Shown in pieces: positions 1-7,607 of a DNA stretch of 23,542 bases. The notes beneath the pieces were generated by a model that saw nothing but the letters and a program-made list of their open reading frames with translations, was not told where the DNA came from and made no database searches. The DNA is from Thiobacillus sp. UBA3361 (GTDB taxonomy: Bacteria > Pseudomonadota > Gammaproteobacteria > Burkholderiales > Thiobacillaceae). The stretch lies in NCBI GenBank assembly GCA_002360535.1, contig DEQR01000081.1, positions 1 through 23,542 of the forward strand. Reading direction: 5' to 3'. The position numbers and the translations under genes were made by a program. The stretch's first letter is position 1. Every line of letters starts with the position of its first letter.

Positions 1-29
1 CTCAGAACTTGCCTACGCTGGTTGTTCAT
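1..29 (-). CDS. Start of a leftward gene with a possible Tat signal (partial)
   Basis: An ATG at 29-27 on the minus strand opens the frame MNNQRRQVL, which runs off the window edge. It is preceded by a good ribosome binding site (AAGGAGA, six bases upstream of the ATG), which is the main reason to call it real. The QRRQVL string resembles a twin-arginine (Tat) export motif, so the product may be an exported protein; this is inference from nine residues. It lies downstream of, and in the same direction as, the cytochrome c4 gene, but a terminator and about 200 bases separate them, so it probably has its own promoter. No function can be named. Confidence 0.5.
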
Positions 30-220
30 GCAAAGTCTCCTTGTTGAACAGACACATCACAATGAAATCGTCCTTGCGGACGGGTACAAGATCTCTCTCG
101 ATCTCCCTGTCAATCTAGCGTTACTGGCCAGAATTGAAACGGTACAAACATCATAAATAGTCCGGTCAATGTTGCATATAACCGGGCCGTACATTAGTTT
201 CTGCGCATATTCTGTCCCAC

Positions 221-248
221 AGAAACGAAAAGGGCGGCCACGCCGCCC
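221..248 (-). terminator. Rho-independent terminator of the cytochrome c4 gene
   Basis: Read on the minus strand, a 7-bp perfect stem (GGGCGGC/GCCGCCC at 232-248, three-base loop) is followed by TTTTCGTTTC. It lies about 30 bases past the cytochrome c4 stop codon, as expected for its intrinsic terminator. Confidence 0.85.
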
Positions 249-276
249 CTGATTCTTCTTGTCTTGCCGCTCAAGG

Positions 277-906
277 CTATCGCAACCCCGAGACATACTC
301 CGCAACGGCCTTCATCTCTGCATCGGTGAGTTTGCGGGCGATGACTTGCATCATCTTGCCACCGTCATTGGCGCGATCGGCGCTGCGGAAGTTCTTCAGC
401 TGGCTGAGTACGTACTTGGCATGCTGGCCAGCCAGGCGCGGAAACTGTACGGGGATACCGCTGCCTGCGGGACCGTGGCAGGAGGCGCAGGCAGGAACAC
501 CGCTGCCAGCATTACCACCCTTGTAGAGCTTTTCACCCTGCGCCACCAGTTCGGGGTCCTTGGCCAGGCGGCTCTTGGGTTGTTGCGCCGAGAAAAAAGC
601 CGCCAGGTTGAGCATGTCGTCGTCGCTCAGATTGGTGACGTTGGGGGCCATGATGGCGTTTCGCCGGGCGCCGCTCTTGAACTCGTTCAGCTGTTTGTTG
701 AGGTATTCGGGATGTTGGCCCGCGAGGTTGGGATAAGTGGGCGATGTACTGTTGCCATCCGCGCCGTGACACGCGCCGCAGACCTTATCGACGATCACCT
801 GGGCCTTGGCCGGATCGCCTTTGGCGGCAGGAGCGGGGGCGGGTGTACTGGCCCAGGCCATTGAGGCGGCCAGCAAACCGGTCATCAGCGCAAGGGGGTG
901 TCTCAT
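277..906 (-). CDS. Diheme cytochrome c4
   Basis: Predicted 209-residue periplasmic diheme c-type cytochrome. A signal peptide (residues 1 to about 20, ending AWA or AWAS) is followed by two cytochrome c domains with CxxCH heme sites at residues 43-47 (CGACH) and 140-144 (CASCH). Methionines near 86 and 185/186 are candidate distal ligands. The duplicated 'PxLAGQHxxY' segment after each heme site is typical of cytochrome c4, which carries electrons from the bc1 complex to terminal oxidases or other periplasmic acceptors. The ATG at 906 has an AGGAG site upstream. It is divergent from engB, a neighbourhood common in betaproteobacteria, and is followed by a clear intrinsic terminator. The family call is secure; the physiological partner is not visible. 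Confidence 0.95.
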   Translation of the reverse strand: MRHPLALMTGLLAASMAWASTPAPAPAAKGDPAKAQVIVDKVCGACHGADGNSTSPTYPNLAGQHPEYLNKQLNEFKSGARRNAIMAPNVTNLSDDDMLNLAAFFSAQQPKSRLAKDPELVAQGEKLYKGGNAGSGVPACASCHGPAGSGIPVQFPRLAGQHAKYVLSQLKNFRSADRANDGGKMMQVIARKLTDAEMKAVAEYVSGLR

Positions 907-985
907 CGTTATCGCTCCTGATATCCTGATGGTTAAATCGTAAACCTGCGCATTTTATAGGCCTTTTCGGCAGCTTGCCAACCGA

Positions 986-1645
986 TTGCCGTCCTGGCGC
1001 CTAGCCGACTCTCCAACCCAATTGCTCAACGCCCGCTTTTACAATACCGTCGCCGAATTGAACGGCCTTCCCGACGACAGCCTGTTCGAAGTGGCGTTCG
1101 CGGGCCGCTCCAATGCCGGCAAATCCAGCGCCATCAATGCCATCACCAACCAGCGCCGCCTGGCCTATGTGAGCAAGACCCCCGGACGGACCCAGCACCT
1201 GAATTTCTTCACCGTGGGTGAGCGCCGCTTTCTGGTGGATCTGCCCGGCTACGGCTACGCCCGTGCACCGCTGATGCAGCAGCTGGGATGGCAGTCGCTG
1301 ATCGGCGGCTATCTGCACGACCGTCCCCAACTGCGGGGTTTGGTGCTGATCATGGATATCCGCCACCCATTCACCGAACTTGATCAACAACTGCTGGACT
1401 GGTTCCTGCCCTTCGGACGTCCGGTGCATGTGCTGCTTTCCAAGTCGGACAAGCTGTCCAAGGGCCAGGCCCTGCCGGTATTGCGGAAAGCCAGGGAGCA
1501 TCTGCGCCCCTGGAGCGGGCAGGTGAGCGTACAACTGTTTTCCAGCACCCGGCGAGAAGGTCTGGACGAGGCTGAAGATATCCTGCGGCGCTGGCTCGAA
1601 TGGCCAAAAAAAAGCCCGGCTCAAGGGGAAAAGCCGGGCCAATAG
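986..1645 (+). CDS. engB: Ribosome biogenesis GTPase EngB (YsxC/YihA)
   Basis: Predicted 219-residue TRAFAC-class GTPase that assists large ribosomal subunit assembly. All GTPase motifs are visible: G1 GRSNAGKS at 40-47, G2 threonine in PGRTQ at about 69, G3 DLPG at 85-88 and G4 SKSD at 152-155. The segment 'ARFYNTVAELNGLP' before G1 is the usual EngB N-terminus. The start is taken as TTG at 986: the frame is open from 944 but has no ATG, GTG or other TTG before it, and no strong ribosome binding site is visible, so translation may be weak. The last 12 codons are embedded in an inverted repeat that reads as a terminator on the opposite strand. Confidence 0.95.
   Translation: MPSWRLADSPTQLLNARFYNTVAELNGLPDDSLFEVAFAGRSNAGKSSAINAITNQRRLAYVSKTPGRTQHLNFFTVGERRFLVDLPGYGYARAPLMQQLGWQSLIGGYLHDRPQLRGLVLIMDIRHPFTELDQQLLDWFLPFGRPVHVLLSKSDKLSKGQALPVLRKAREHLRPWSGQVSVQLFSSTRREGLDEAEDILRRWLEWPKKSPAQGEKPGQ
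1606..1639 (-). terminator. Terminator-like hairpin in minus orientation inside the 3' end of engB
   Basis: GCCCGGC (1614-1620) pairs with GCCGGGC (1633-1639) and is flanked on the left by a run of eight A residues. On the minus strand this is a strong GC stem followed by eight T, i.e. an intrinsic terminator for leftward transcripts. On the plus strand no T tract follows. No leftward gene in the window needs it, so it would block antisense transcription into engB. Confidence 0.6.
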
Positions 1646-1646
1646 A

Positions 1647-1667
1647 GCCTTAACTGTGCGTTAAGGC
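1647..1667 (+). repeat. Perfect inverted repeat just after engB
   Basis: GCCTTAAC (1647-1654) and GTTAAGGC (1660-1667) form a perfect 8-bp stem with a five-base loop immediately downstream of the engB stop codon. No T tract follows, so it is a possible RNA-stabilising or weak termination stem rather than a clear intrinsic terminator. Confidence 0.5.
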
Positions 1668-1723
1668 ACCCGCTCAGGGAGGAGAAGCGGGAGACGAAGC
1701 GACTCGCCTGGCACTAAGATTGA

Positions 1724-1755
1724 TTCCCGTTAAGGGAAGTTCCCCGGATCGGGAA
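1724..1755 (+). repeat. Two tandem TTCCC...GGGAA inverted repeats upstream of hemB
   Basis: TTCCC(5)GGGAA at 1724-1738 is followed one base later by TTCCC(6)GGGAA at 1740-1755. They lie 42-73 bases before the hemB start, so they could be an operator pair or alternative leader hairpins. Function is inference. Confidence 0.4.
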
Positions 1756-1796
1756 TACATTTGAAAAATATGTCGTTTTTCAGCGAGGTTTGATCC

Positions 1797-2825
1797 ATGT
1801 CCGAGATTTCCGGTGACATTTACCCCTGCCTGGTCGGCTTTCCGCGTAAACGCATGCGCCGCATGCGCCACGACGATTTCTCCCGCCGCCTGATGCGGGA
1901 AACCACATTGACTGCAGCCGACCTGATCCTGCCCGTATTCGTACTGGAAGGAGAGCAACGCGAGGAGGCGGTGAGTTCCATGCCCGGTGTACGTCGGCTG
2001 AGCCTGGACAAGCTCTATTCCATTGCAGAGCAGAGCCTTGGACTGGGAGTGCCGGCCCTGGCCCTCTTCCCCGTCATCGACCCGGAACACAAAAGCCTCA
2101 ACGCCGAGGAGGCCTACAACCCGGATGGACTGGTGCCCCGCGCCGTGCAAGGCCTGAAGGCCCGATTTCCAGAATTGGGGGTCATCACCGACATCGCCCT
2201 GGACCCTTACACCAGCCATGGCCAGGACGGCCTCATCGACGAATCCGGTTACGTGCTCAACGACGAAACCATCGCCGTGCTGACACGCCAGGCGGAAAGC
2301 CACGCGGCGGCGGGTGCCGATATCGTCGCCCCGTCGGACATGATGGATGGCCGTGTGCGTGCCATCCGCGACACCCTGGATGCAGCCGGCCGTATCCACA
2401 CGCGCATCCTGGCCTATTCCGCCAAGTACGCCTCCAGCTTCTACGGCCCCTTCCGCGACGCCGTGGGCTCAGCCGCCAATCTGGGCGCGGGCAACAAATA
2501 CACCTATCAGATGGACCCCGCCAACACCGACGAGGCCCTCTGGGAAGTGGGCCTGGACATCCAGGAAGGCGCCGACATGGTGATGATCAAGCCTGGTATG
2601 CCGTATCTGGATATCGTGCGCCGGGTTAAGGACCGCTTCGGTATGCCCACCTTCGTCTATCAGGTCAGCGGTGAGTACGCCATGCTCAAGGCCGCCGCCG
2701 CGAACGGCTGGCTGAACGAGCGGTCCTGCGTACTGGAGGCACTGCTCGGCTTCAAACGCGCGGGGGCCGATGCGGTGCTGACTTACTTCGCCCTGGAAGC
2801 GGCGCGCTGGCTGAAGGAGACCTAG
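1797..2825 (+). CDS. hemB: Delta-aminolevulinic acid dehydratase (porphobilinogen synthase)
   Basis: Predicted 342-residue cytosolic enzyme that condenses two 5-aminolevulinate molecules to porphobilinogen, the second common step of tetrapyrrole synthesis. The two Schiff-base lysines are visible: K210 in YSAKYASSFYGPFRDA and K265 in MVMIKPGMPYLDI. At the metal site the cysteines of zinc enzymes (E. coli C120/C122/C130) are replaced by A134/D136/D144 within ALDPYTSHGQDG, the pattern of the magnesium-dependent Pseudomonas/Bradyrhizobium type. The ATG at 1797 has only a weak GAGG upstream. The gene is separated from engB by about 150 bases with paired inverted repeats, so it probably has its own promoter. 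It ends overlapping the convergent ycgR gene. Confidence 0.97.
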   Translation: MSEISGDIYPCLVGFPRKRMRRMRHDDFSRRLMRETTLTAADLILPVFVLEGEQREEAVSSMPGVRRLSLDKLYSIAEQSLGLGVPALALFPVIDPEHKSLNAEEAYNPDGLVPRAVQGLKARFPELGVITDIALDPYTSHGQDGLIDESGYVLNDETIAVLTRQAESHAAAGADIVAPSDMMDGRVRAIRDTLDAAGRIHTRILAYSAKYASSFYGPFRDAVGSAANLGAGNKYTYQMDPANTDEALWEVGLDIQEGADMVMIKPGMPYLDIVRRVKDRFGMPTFVYQVSGEYAMLKAAAANGWLNERSCVLEALLGFKRAGADAVLTYFALEAARWLKET

Positions 2826-3562
2826 ATGTAGCGGGAACGCCGCTCGCGTTCGGTTTTCAGAATATAGCGTTGTATTTCGGTCTCGACGCTGGTCGGTAAA
2901 TCGACGAATTCGCAGCCGGCGCGATGGGACATGCGGCCGTTCTTCAGTCGCATGTCAAAGGTGTTGATGACCCGCAGGCTGAAGCTGATCTCCCCCCCGG
3001 ACATGTCGGGCAAGGTGAGTCGGCAGCCGTGAAAGACCTGTCCGGCCTCCAGGACATGGCCTCCCTCATAGGCCAATACGGCCATTCCTCCGACGCTGAT
3101 ATCCATCACCGTGGTTTCCATGGCGCCACAGGGCGCCTTGATCAAGCAACGGATGGGATGTACCAGGGAAGTGCTCAGCCGATAGTATTCCCGGCGCTGT
3201 AACCGCAGTATTCTGTCAGGCCAGGACATGCGCCAAGCATGGCCGCCCTTGTACATCACCTTTTCCGGCGTGCTGACGGTACACTGTATATGTACACCAT
3301 CCTGGCTGCTGGACAAGGTGGCTGTCCGGCTGGCGGCTAGTCGAGTATTGACGTTTTCGTCCGGACCATAATCCAGCCAGACATGCTTGGTGCCGGCATC
3401 CACGTCCACGATACGGGTTAGCGAGAAATCCCTGCCGTTTTCCCCATACAGGGACACCAGCCCCCCCGTTCGGCACACCTCCCGCAGGATGCGTTCTACC
3501 TCGACAGATTGCCGCACCCAATAACGCTCATGGTCATCAGTTGAGGTCATATCGAGTTTCAT
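2822..3562 (-). CDS. ycgR: YcgR-type flagellar brake protein with PilZ domain
   Basis: Predicted 246-residue cytosolic c-di-GMP receptor. Residues about 10-115 look like a YcgR N-terminal domain and about 120-240 a PilZ domain with both nucleotide-binding motifs intact: RRxxxR at R123-R124-R128 and DxSxxG at D154-S156-G159. In the family, c-di-GMP-loaded YcgR slows the flagellar motor; in non-flagellated relatives such proteins can have other c-di-GMP-dependent roles. The start at 3562 has no clear ribosome binding site, and an in-frame ATG at 3550 is an alternative. The stop codon overlaps the convergent hemB stop by three bases, so mRNA 3' ends must overlap. It lies divergent from an exosortase-associated acyltransferase, so c-di-GMP control of matrix functions is possible but unproven. 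Confidence 0.88.
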   Translation of the reverse strand: MKLDMTSTDDHERYWVRQSVEVERILREVCRTGGLVSLYGENGRDFSLTRIVDVDAGTKHVWLDYGPDENVNTRLAASRTATLSSSQDGVHIQCTVSTPEKVMYKGGHAWRMSWPDRILRLQRREYYRLSTSLVHPIRCLIKAPCGAMETTVMDISVGGMAVLAYEGGHVLEAGQVFHGCRLTLPDMSGGEISFSLRVINTFDMRLKNGRMSHRAGCEFVDLPTSVETEIQRYILKTERERRSRYI

Positions 3563-3686
3563 GACACATCTGTGAAGGTACGCGCCTGCAAGTCAGGTCT
3601 GGAAAGAATTGGACGGTGTAGGATTCATTTTTCTACGATGAAAAGTATAAGGCCATGCTTGAACCGGGGGACATGAGGAGCAGGAC

Positions 3687-4475
3687 GTGGGTCTGATAGA
3701 CAGATTCAGGATGACGAGCAAGGTGTGGGCGAAGACCATCGTCGCCTTCGAGTCGCCGCATCGCCTGCAGGACTTGGGTACACAGGGGCACCAGGATAGC
3801 CCGAGCGTCGAATCGAACGGTGGGGACATGCTGAAGATTCGGCTGGCCCACACCAGCGAGCGGATTCGCGATGCCAGCGTGCTGGTGCAAAAGCGTTACG
3901 GGGAGGCCGGCTACCAATCCGTGGGAGGTGGCCCCAACAAGAACGTCTGCCCCGAACAGATCACCCTGCTCTCCTACCACAAGGACAAAGTGGTCGGCAC
4001 CCTGACTCTGGGCCTGGATATTGGCCAGGGTCTATACGCCGATGAACTGTACAAGCCTGAGATCGACAAGTTGCGGTCCGAGGGCCGCAAGGTCGCGGAA
4101 ATCACCAAACTTGCTGTGGATTCCAAGCTGCCCTCCAAGCGCATCCTGGCGGCCCTCATACACATTGCCTACATCTATGGCGCGCGCATCTGGCGCTATA
4201 CCGATGTGGTCATCGAGGTGAACCCCTCCCACGCCGAGTTCTATAAACGCATGCTGGGTTTCCGGGCCATCGGCGAAGAGCGGCTGTGCACACGGGTCAA
4301 CGCCCCGGCCGTCCTCCTCTGGGTTGAGAGCCGGCACCTGAAGCACAAGATCGCGGAATTCGGCGGCGGATTGGAAACCGGGCGGAAAGAGCGCTCCCTC
4401 TTCCCCTACTTCTTCTCTCAGTCCGATGAACTGGAAATCACCCATCGGCTGGTCCAGAACGAGCACGGCGGCTGA
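3687..4475 (+). CDS. PEP-CTERM/exosortase-associated acyltransferase (N-acyl amino acid synthase FeeM-like)
   Basis: Predicted 262-residue protein of the GNAT-fold FeeM/autoinducer-synthase-like family, often found with PEP-CTERM/exosortase systems. Recognisable family segments are GTLTLGLD (about 104-111), ADELYKPEID (about 118-127), EITKLAVD (138-145) and IEVNPSHAEFYKRMLGF (about 176-192). FeeM enzymes move a long acyl chain from acyl carrier protein to an amino acid amine; the acceptor here is unknown. The GTG start at 3687 is supported by AGGAG nine bases upstream. The first ~48 residues before MLKIRL are poorly conserved-looking, so a later start at M48 is possible but lacks comparable support. 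It is monocistronic, with 265 bases to the next operon. PEP-CTERM and PrsT genes in the same window support the exosortase association. Confidence 0.85.
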   Translation: MGLIDRFRMTSKVWAKTIVAFESPHRLQDLGTQGHQDSPSVESNGGDMLKIRLAHTSERIRDASVLVQKRYGEAGYQSVGGGPNKNVCPEQITLLSYHKDKVVGTLTLGLDIGQGLYADELYKPEIDKLRSEGRKVAEITKLAVDSKLPSKRILAALIHIAYIYGARIWRYTDVVIEVNPSHAEFYKRMLGFRAIGEERLCTRVNAPAVLLWVESRHLKHKIAEFGGGLETGRKERSLFPYFFSQSDELEITHRLVQNEHGG

Positions 4476-4497
4476 GCCGACTCTGCACGCCGCACGC

Positions 4498-4514
4498 ATT
4501 GCGGCCGACGCAAT
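4498..4514 (+). repeat. Small inverted repeat after the acyltransferase gene
   Basis: ATTGCG (4498-4503) and CGCAAT (4509-4514) form a 6-bp stem with a five-base loop 23 bases past the stop codon. No T run follows. A second 6-bp stem (CATGCC/GGCATG, 4546-4565) lies downstream. These are weak candidates for an RNA 3' end. Confidence 0.3.
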
Positions 4515-4618
4515 AACGATTCCCGACCCGAACACGACAACCTCACATGCCGGAAATGAGGCATGCAGGCGGTGAAAATATCGGCGGCATCACCCCCAGT
4601 ACGGCCTGCGACGCGGGG

Positions 4619-4634
4619 TGTCGAATATTTGACA
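4619..4634 (+). promoter_or_regulatory. Near-perfect 16-bp palindrome upstream of the biosynthetic operon
   Basis: TGTCGAATATTTGACA has 14 of 16 positions in symmetric base pairing (TGTC-n-AATATT-n-GACA) and is flanked by GGGG and, after two bases, CCCC. It lies 107 bases before the GTG of the first gene of the four-gene operon. It looks like a dimeric regulator site, or a leader hairpin; the regulator is unknown. Confidence 0.4.
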
Positions 4635-4740
4635 TTCCCCAGGCCTGGCAATCATCCTTGCGGCCAATGCCATCATCCCGCATTGCCTAGCGACGGGTGA
4701 GCGCTACCATTCTCCCGGCCGAGAACCTGAAGGTGAATTC

Positions 4741-5826
4741 GTGAAAACATGCAAAACATGCCTGCTGCCGGAGGCGGTACCCGGCTCGCGCATCGGGCCT
4801 GACGGGGTATGCGGCTATTGTCGGGAACATCGCCCCGGCCATTCCGATTCCGCACCGGATCCAGCGCATCGGCAGGACCTTGAGGCCACATTGAAGGCCG
4901 CCCGGGGCAGCGGCAAGTCAGGCTTTGACTGCCTGGTTCCGCTCAGCGGCGGCAAGGACAGCCTGTATCTGCTCTACAAGCTGAAGTTCGAATACGGGCT
5001 GAGGGTGTTGGCCTACACCACCAACATCAACCTGCCGGAGGTGGCCTGGAGCAATATCCGCACGGCACTGGACCGCCTGGACATCGACCACATGGTCTTT
5101 TCCCCGGCCCAGTCATTCATCCGCAAGCTGTTCCGCTACCTGCTGAAAAACCAGGAGGCGCGCGGCGCCGTCTATACCGTCTCCTACGTCTATGCCCCCC
5201 TGTTCGAGGGCGATGCCATCCGCCTGGCCATCGAAAAGGACATCCCGCTGATCCTCGCCGGCTACTCGCCTGGCCAGCCCGATCCGCAGCGCATGCGCTA
5301 CGAATTCTCACCCAAGCTGATCCGCGAGGAGGACTGGACCCCGCCGCACCTCAAGACCTGCGGTGAATTCACCGAAGATGAGCTCAAGCGCTTCTTCGAC
5401 CCCGGACGCATGCCCGAGAACACCCGTTTCCCCCGCTACCTGGCGCCCTACCACGCCTGGGACTACGACCAGAACCAAGTCATGAGCAAGGTGGCCGAAC
5501 TGGGCCTGGTCAAGCGCAGCCGCCATGCCAGCCCCATCGTCAGCAACTATCCCATCAACTGGTTGATGATGTACTCCGACATCAAGCACTTCCGTTACAA
5601 CCCCTATGCCCCGGAGTTCTCCGCCCTGATCCGCGAAGGCAAGGCCAGCCTGGCCTACTGGCGTGTGATGGCGCCGCTGGTTGACTTCATGATCCGCAAC
5701 CGCGTCCTGCTCGGGCGCGAAGTCAGCCGCACCATGCAATGGCTGAATCTGAAGGAGGAAGACCTGCACATCACGTTGCCGGAAGGGGCCTACGACCCAC
5801 CCCTCATTCGCGCCATGACCCATTGA
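4741..5826 (+). CDS. PP-loop ATPase, N-acetyl sugar amidotransferase-like (WbpG/PseA type)
   Basis: Predicted 361-residue protein. Four cysteines at 4, 7, 24 and 27 (CxxC...CxxC) suggest a small N-terminal zinc site, followed by the PP-loop SGGKDS at 69-74, which binds ATP and adenylates the substrate. This order is that of WbpG/PseA-type N-acetyl sugar amidotransferases, which use ammonia from a partner glutaminase (WbpH/HisH-like). No such partner is encoded in the window, so either it is elsewhere or this protein modifies a different substrate. The GTG start at 4741 has AAGGTG upstream. The stop overlaps the next ATG by one base (TGATG), so it is translationally coupled to the acyl-CoA synthetase. 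The family call is good; the substrate is unknown. Confidence 0.75.
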   Translation: MKTCKTCLLPEAVPGSRIGPDGVCGYCREHRPGHSDSAPDPAHRQDLEATLKAARGSGKSGFDCLVPLSGGKDSLYLLYKLKFEYGLRVLAYTTNINLPEVAWSNIRTALDRLDIDHMVFSPAQSFIRKLFRYLLKNQEARGAVYTVSYVYAPLFEGDAIRLAIEKDIPLILAGYSPGQPDPQRMRYEFSPKLIREEDWTPPHLKTCGEFTEDELKRFFDPGRMPENTRFPRYLAPYHAWDYDQNQVMSKVAELGLVKRSRHASPIVSNYPINWLMMYSDIKHFRYNPYAPEFSALIREGKASLAYWRVMAPLVDFMIRNRVLLGREVSRTMQWLNLKEEDLHITLPEGAYDPPLIRAMTH

Positions 5827-7607
5827 TGACGGCCGCGACAGATACCGTCCCCGCCCGCCTGCTGCTACGGGCCAACCAGACCCCAACGCAGCCTGCCTAC
5901 TGGCGGCGCGGGCCGCAGGGCAAGTGGCACCCCGTCACCTGGGATGGGGTGGCCGGCCGAGTCAATAACCTGGCCGGGCAACTGCACCGGCTGGGGCTGC
6001 GAGGCGGCGACCGGGTGGCCATCATGTTGCCCACTGTCCCGGAATGGGAGTATTGCCAGCTTGCCGCACATTCCCTGGGCGGCGTGGTGGTGGGGCTGGA
6101 CGCCCACGACACACCGGAAAACCTGCGCCATATCCTGAGGACCGTGGCGCCAGTTGCCCTGATCGCCGCCGACGCCGCACAACTCGAACTGCTCACGACC
6201 GCCTGCCCATCAGCACCTGCCGTTTCGATCTCCCTGGAGCCATCGCCCTCTGCCAGCGTACATTGTCTGCGGGATTTGCTCGCGCAACCCGCCGCCCCTG
6301 CTTCGAACTGGCCCGCCGTCTCCCCGGAACGGGATGCCACCATCGTCTTCACCTCAGGCAGCACCGGCCAACCCAAGGGCATCGCCTACACACACCGCCA
6401 GCTCTGCCTGGCCGGCGAGGCCATCGTGGCGCGCTACCCCGGCATCGACGGGGACAGCCGCCTGGCCTGCTGGCTGCCCTTGTCCAACCTGTTCCAGCGC
6501 ATCATCAACCTGTGCGCCATCCTGCGTGGTGCACAAAGCTATTTTGTCGATGATCCGCGCGAGATCGCGCAACGGTTGCTGGAGATCCGGCCCGCCCTGT
6601 TCATCGGCGTGCCGCGCTTCTACGAAAAACTATACGCCGGCATCCGGGCAGAAGTCGCCAAGCGGCCGGCGGCAATCGGCAAGCTGGTCGAATGGGCCTG
6701 GGACATCGGCACGCGCTATCAAGCTGCGCAACGGCGGGGCGTCCCGCCCGGCCTGTTGCTGAGCGCCGCCTACCCCCTGGCCAACCGCTTTGTATTAGGC
6801 CGCCTGCGGGCGGTCATGGGCTCGGACATCCGTTTCATGGTCAGCGGCTCCGCACCGATGCCCGCTTGGCTGTTGGAAAAGTTGCACGGCCTGGGCTGGC
6901 TGGTGCTGGAGGCCTACGGCATCAGCGAATGCGTGATCCCCATCGCCTCCGACACCCCATCCACCTACCGCTTCGGCAGTGTCGGCCGGCCGTTGCCCGA
7001 AAACCGGATCAGGCTGGCCGATGACGGCGAGGTCCTGGTACGGGGCGAAGGGGTGTTCAGGGGTTACTGCGGCGCCACCGGCGATGAATCCCCGCTGGAC
7101 GGCGAAGGCTATCTGCATACCGGCGACCTGGGCCGCCTGGACGAGGACGGTTTCCTCTGGCTGACCGGACGCAAATCGGAAATCTTCAAGACCTCCACCG
7201 GGCGGCGCGTCGCCCCCGTGCCCGTGGAGTCCTGTCTCAAGCAATTGGCCTATGTGGAACAGGCCGTGCTGTTCGGACGCAACCGGCCGGTTCCAGTCGC
7301 CCTGTTGTGCCTGGATATGGCTGCCCTGTCCGGTCAGGGCACCGACCAGGCTTTGACGTCCGAACAGTTGGAAGCCATCGGCCGCGATCTGACGACGGCC
7401 TGCGAGGCCTTGCCGGCATCGCAACGCCCCGCCGGCGCGCTGGTCACCCGCCGCGGCCTGAGCATCGCCACGGGTGAACTGACCAGCAACCTGAAGCTGC
7501 GCCGAGCAACCATCGAGACGCGCTTCGGCGAGCACCTCGACGCGCTCTACGATGCCCTGGCGCGTTCCGTGGAGCGCACCCGCACCCTGGTCCTGGAGGC
7601 CCCATGA
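5826..7607 (+). CDS. AMP-forming long-chain acyl-CoA synthetase (FAA1/FadD15-like)
   Basis: Predicted 593-residue ANL-superfamily adenylate-forming enzyme that activates a carboxylic acid via acyl-AMP, probably to acyl-CoA. Motifs: TSGSTGQPKG at 176-185 (phosphate loop), YGISE in the acyl-AMP motif, HTGD at 431-434 followed by DGFLWLTGRKSEIFK, and the C-terminal LTSNLKLRR with candidate catalytic lysine K557. The long form and C-terminal SNLKLRR resemble long-chain fatty acid ligases (FAA1) rather than short aryl ligases, but substrate cannot be fixed. The ATG at 5826 overlaps the upstream stop; an upstream in-frame start at 5739 was rejected because it lies inside the preceding gene and would add 29 residues unlike the family. 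The last four bases overlap the next start (ATGA). Confidence 0.88.
   Translation: MTAATDTVPARLLLRANQTPTQPAYWRRGPQGKWHPVTWDGVAGRVNNLAGQLHRLGLRGGDRVAIMLPTVPEWEYCQLAAHSLGGVVVGLDAHDTPENLRHILRTVAPVALIAADAAQLELLTTACPSAPAVSISLEPSPSASVHCLRDLLAQPAAPASNWPAVSPERDATIVFTSGSTGQPKGIAYTHRQLCLAGEAIVARYPGIDGDSRLACWLPLSNLFQRIINLCAILRGAQSYFVDDPREIAQRLLEIRPALFIGVPRFYEKLYAGIRAEVAKRPAAIGKLVEWAWDIGTRYQAAQRRGVPPGLLLSAAYPLANRFVLGRLRAVMGSDIRFMVSGSAPMPAWLLEKLHGLGWLVLEAYGISECVIPIASDTPSTYRFGSVGRPLPENRIRLADDGEVLVRGEGVFRGYCGATGDESPLDGEGYLHTGDLGRLDEDGFLWLTGRKSEIFKTSTGRRVAPVPVESCLKQLAYVEQAVLFGRNRPVPVALLCLDMAALSGQGTDQALTSEQLEAIGRDLTTACEALPASQRPAGALVTRRGLSIATGELTSNLKLRRATIETRFGEHLDALYDALARSVERTRTLVLEAP

Noticed and set aside
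84..113. Sigma-70 promoter for the leftward gene at the window edge
   Set aside because: On the minus strand TTGACA is present, but the paired -10 (TTGTAC, 18-base spacer) is poor; not strong enough to list.
259..864. Plus-strand open frame opposite cytochrome c4
   Set aside because: The minus-strand frame has two CxxCH heme sites and a signal peptide; the plus frame shows nothing recognisable.
4645..4660. Sigma-54 promoter before the biosynthetic operon
   Set aside because: TGG and TTGC elements are present, but there are eleven rather than ten bases between GG and GC, a spacing RpoN does not tolerate well; kept only as part of a finding.
5739..5825. Upstream extension of the acyl-CoA synthetase
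   Set aside because: It would overlap the amidotransferase-like gene by 88 bases and adds sequence unlike the family; the ATG at 5826 is the coupled start.
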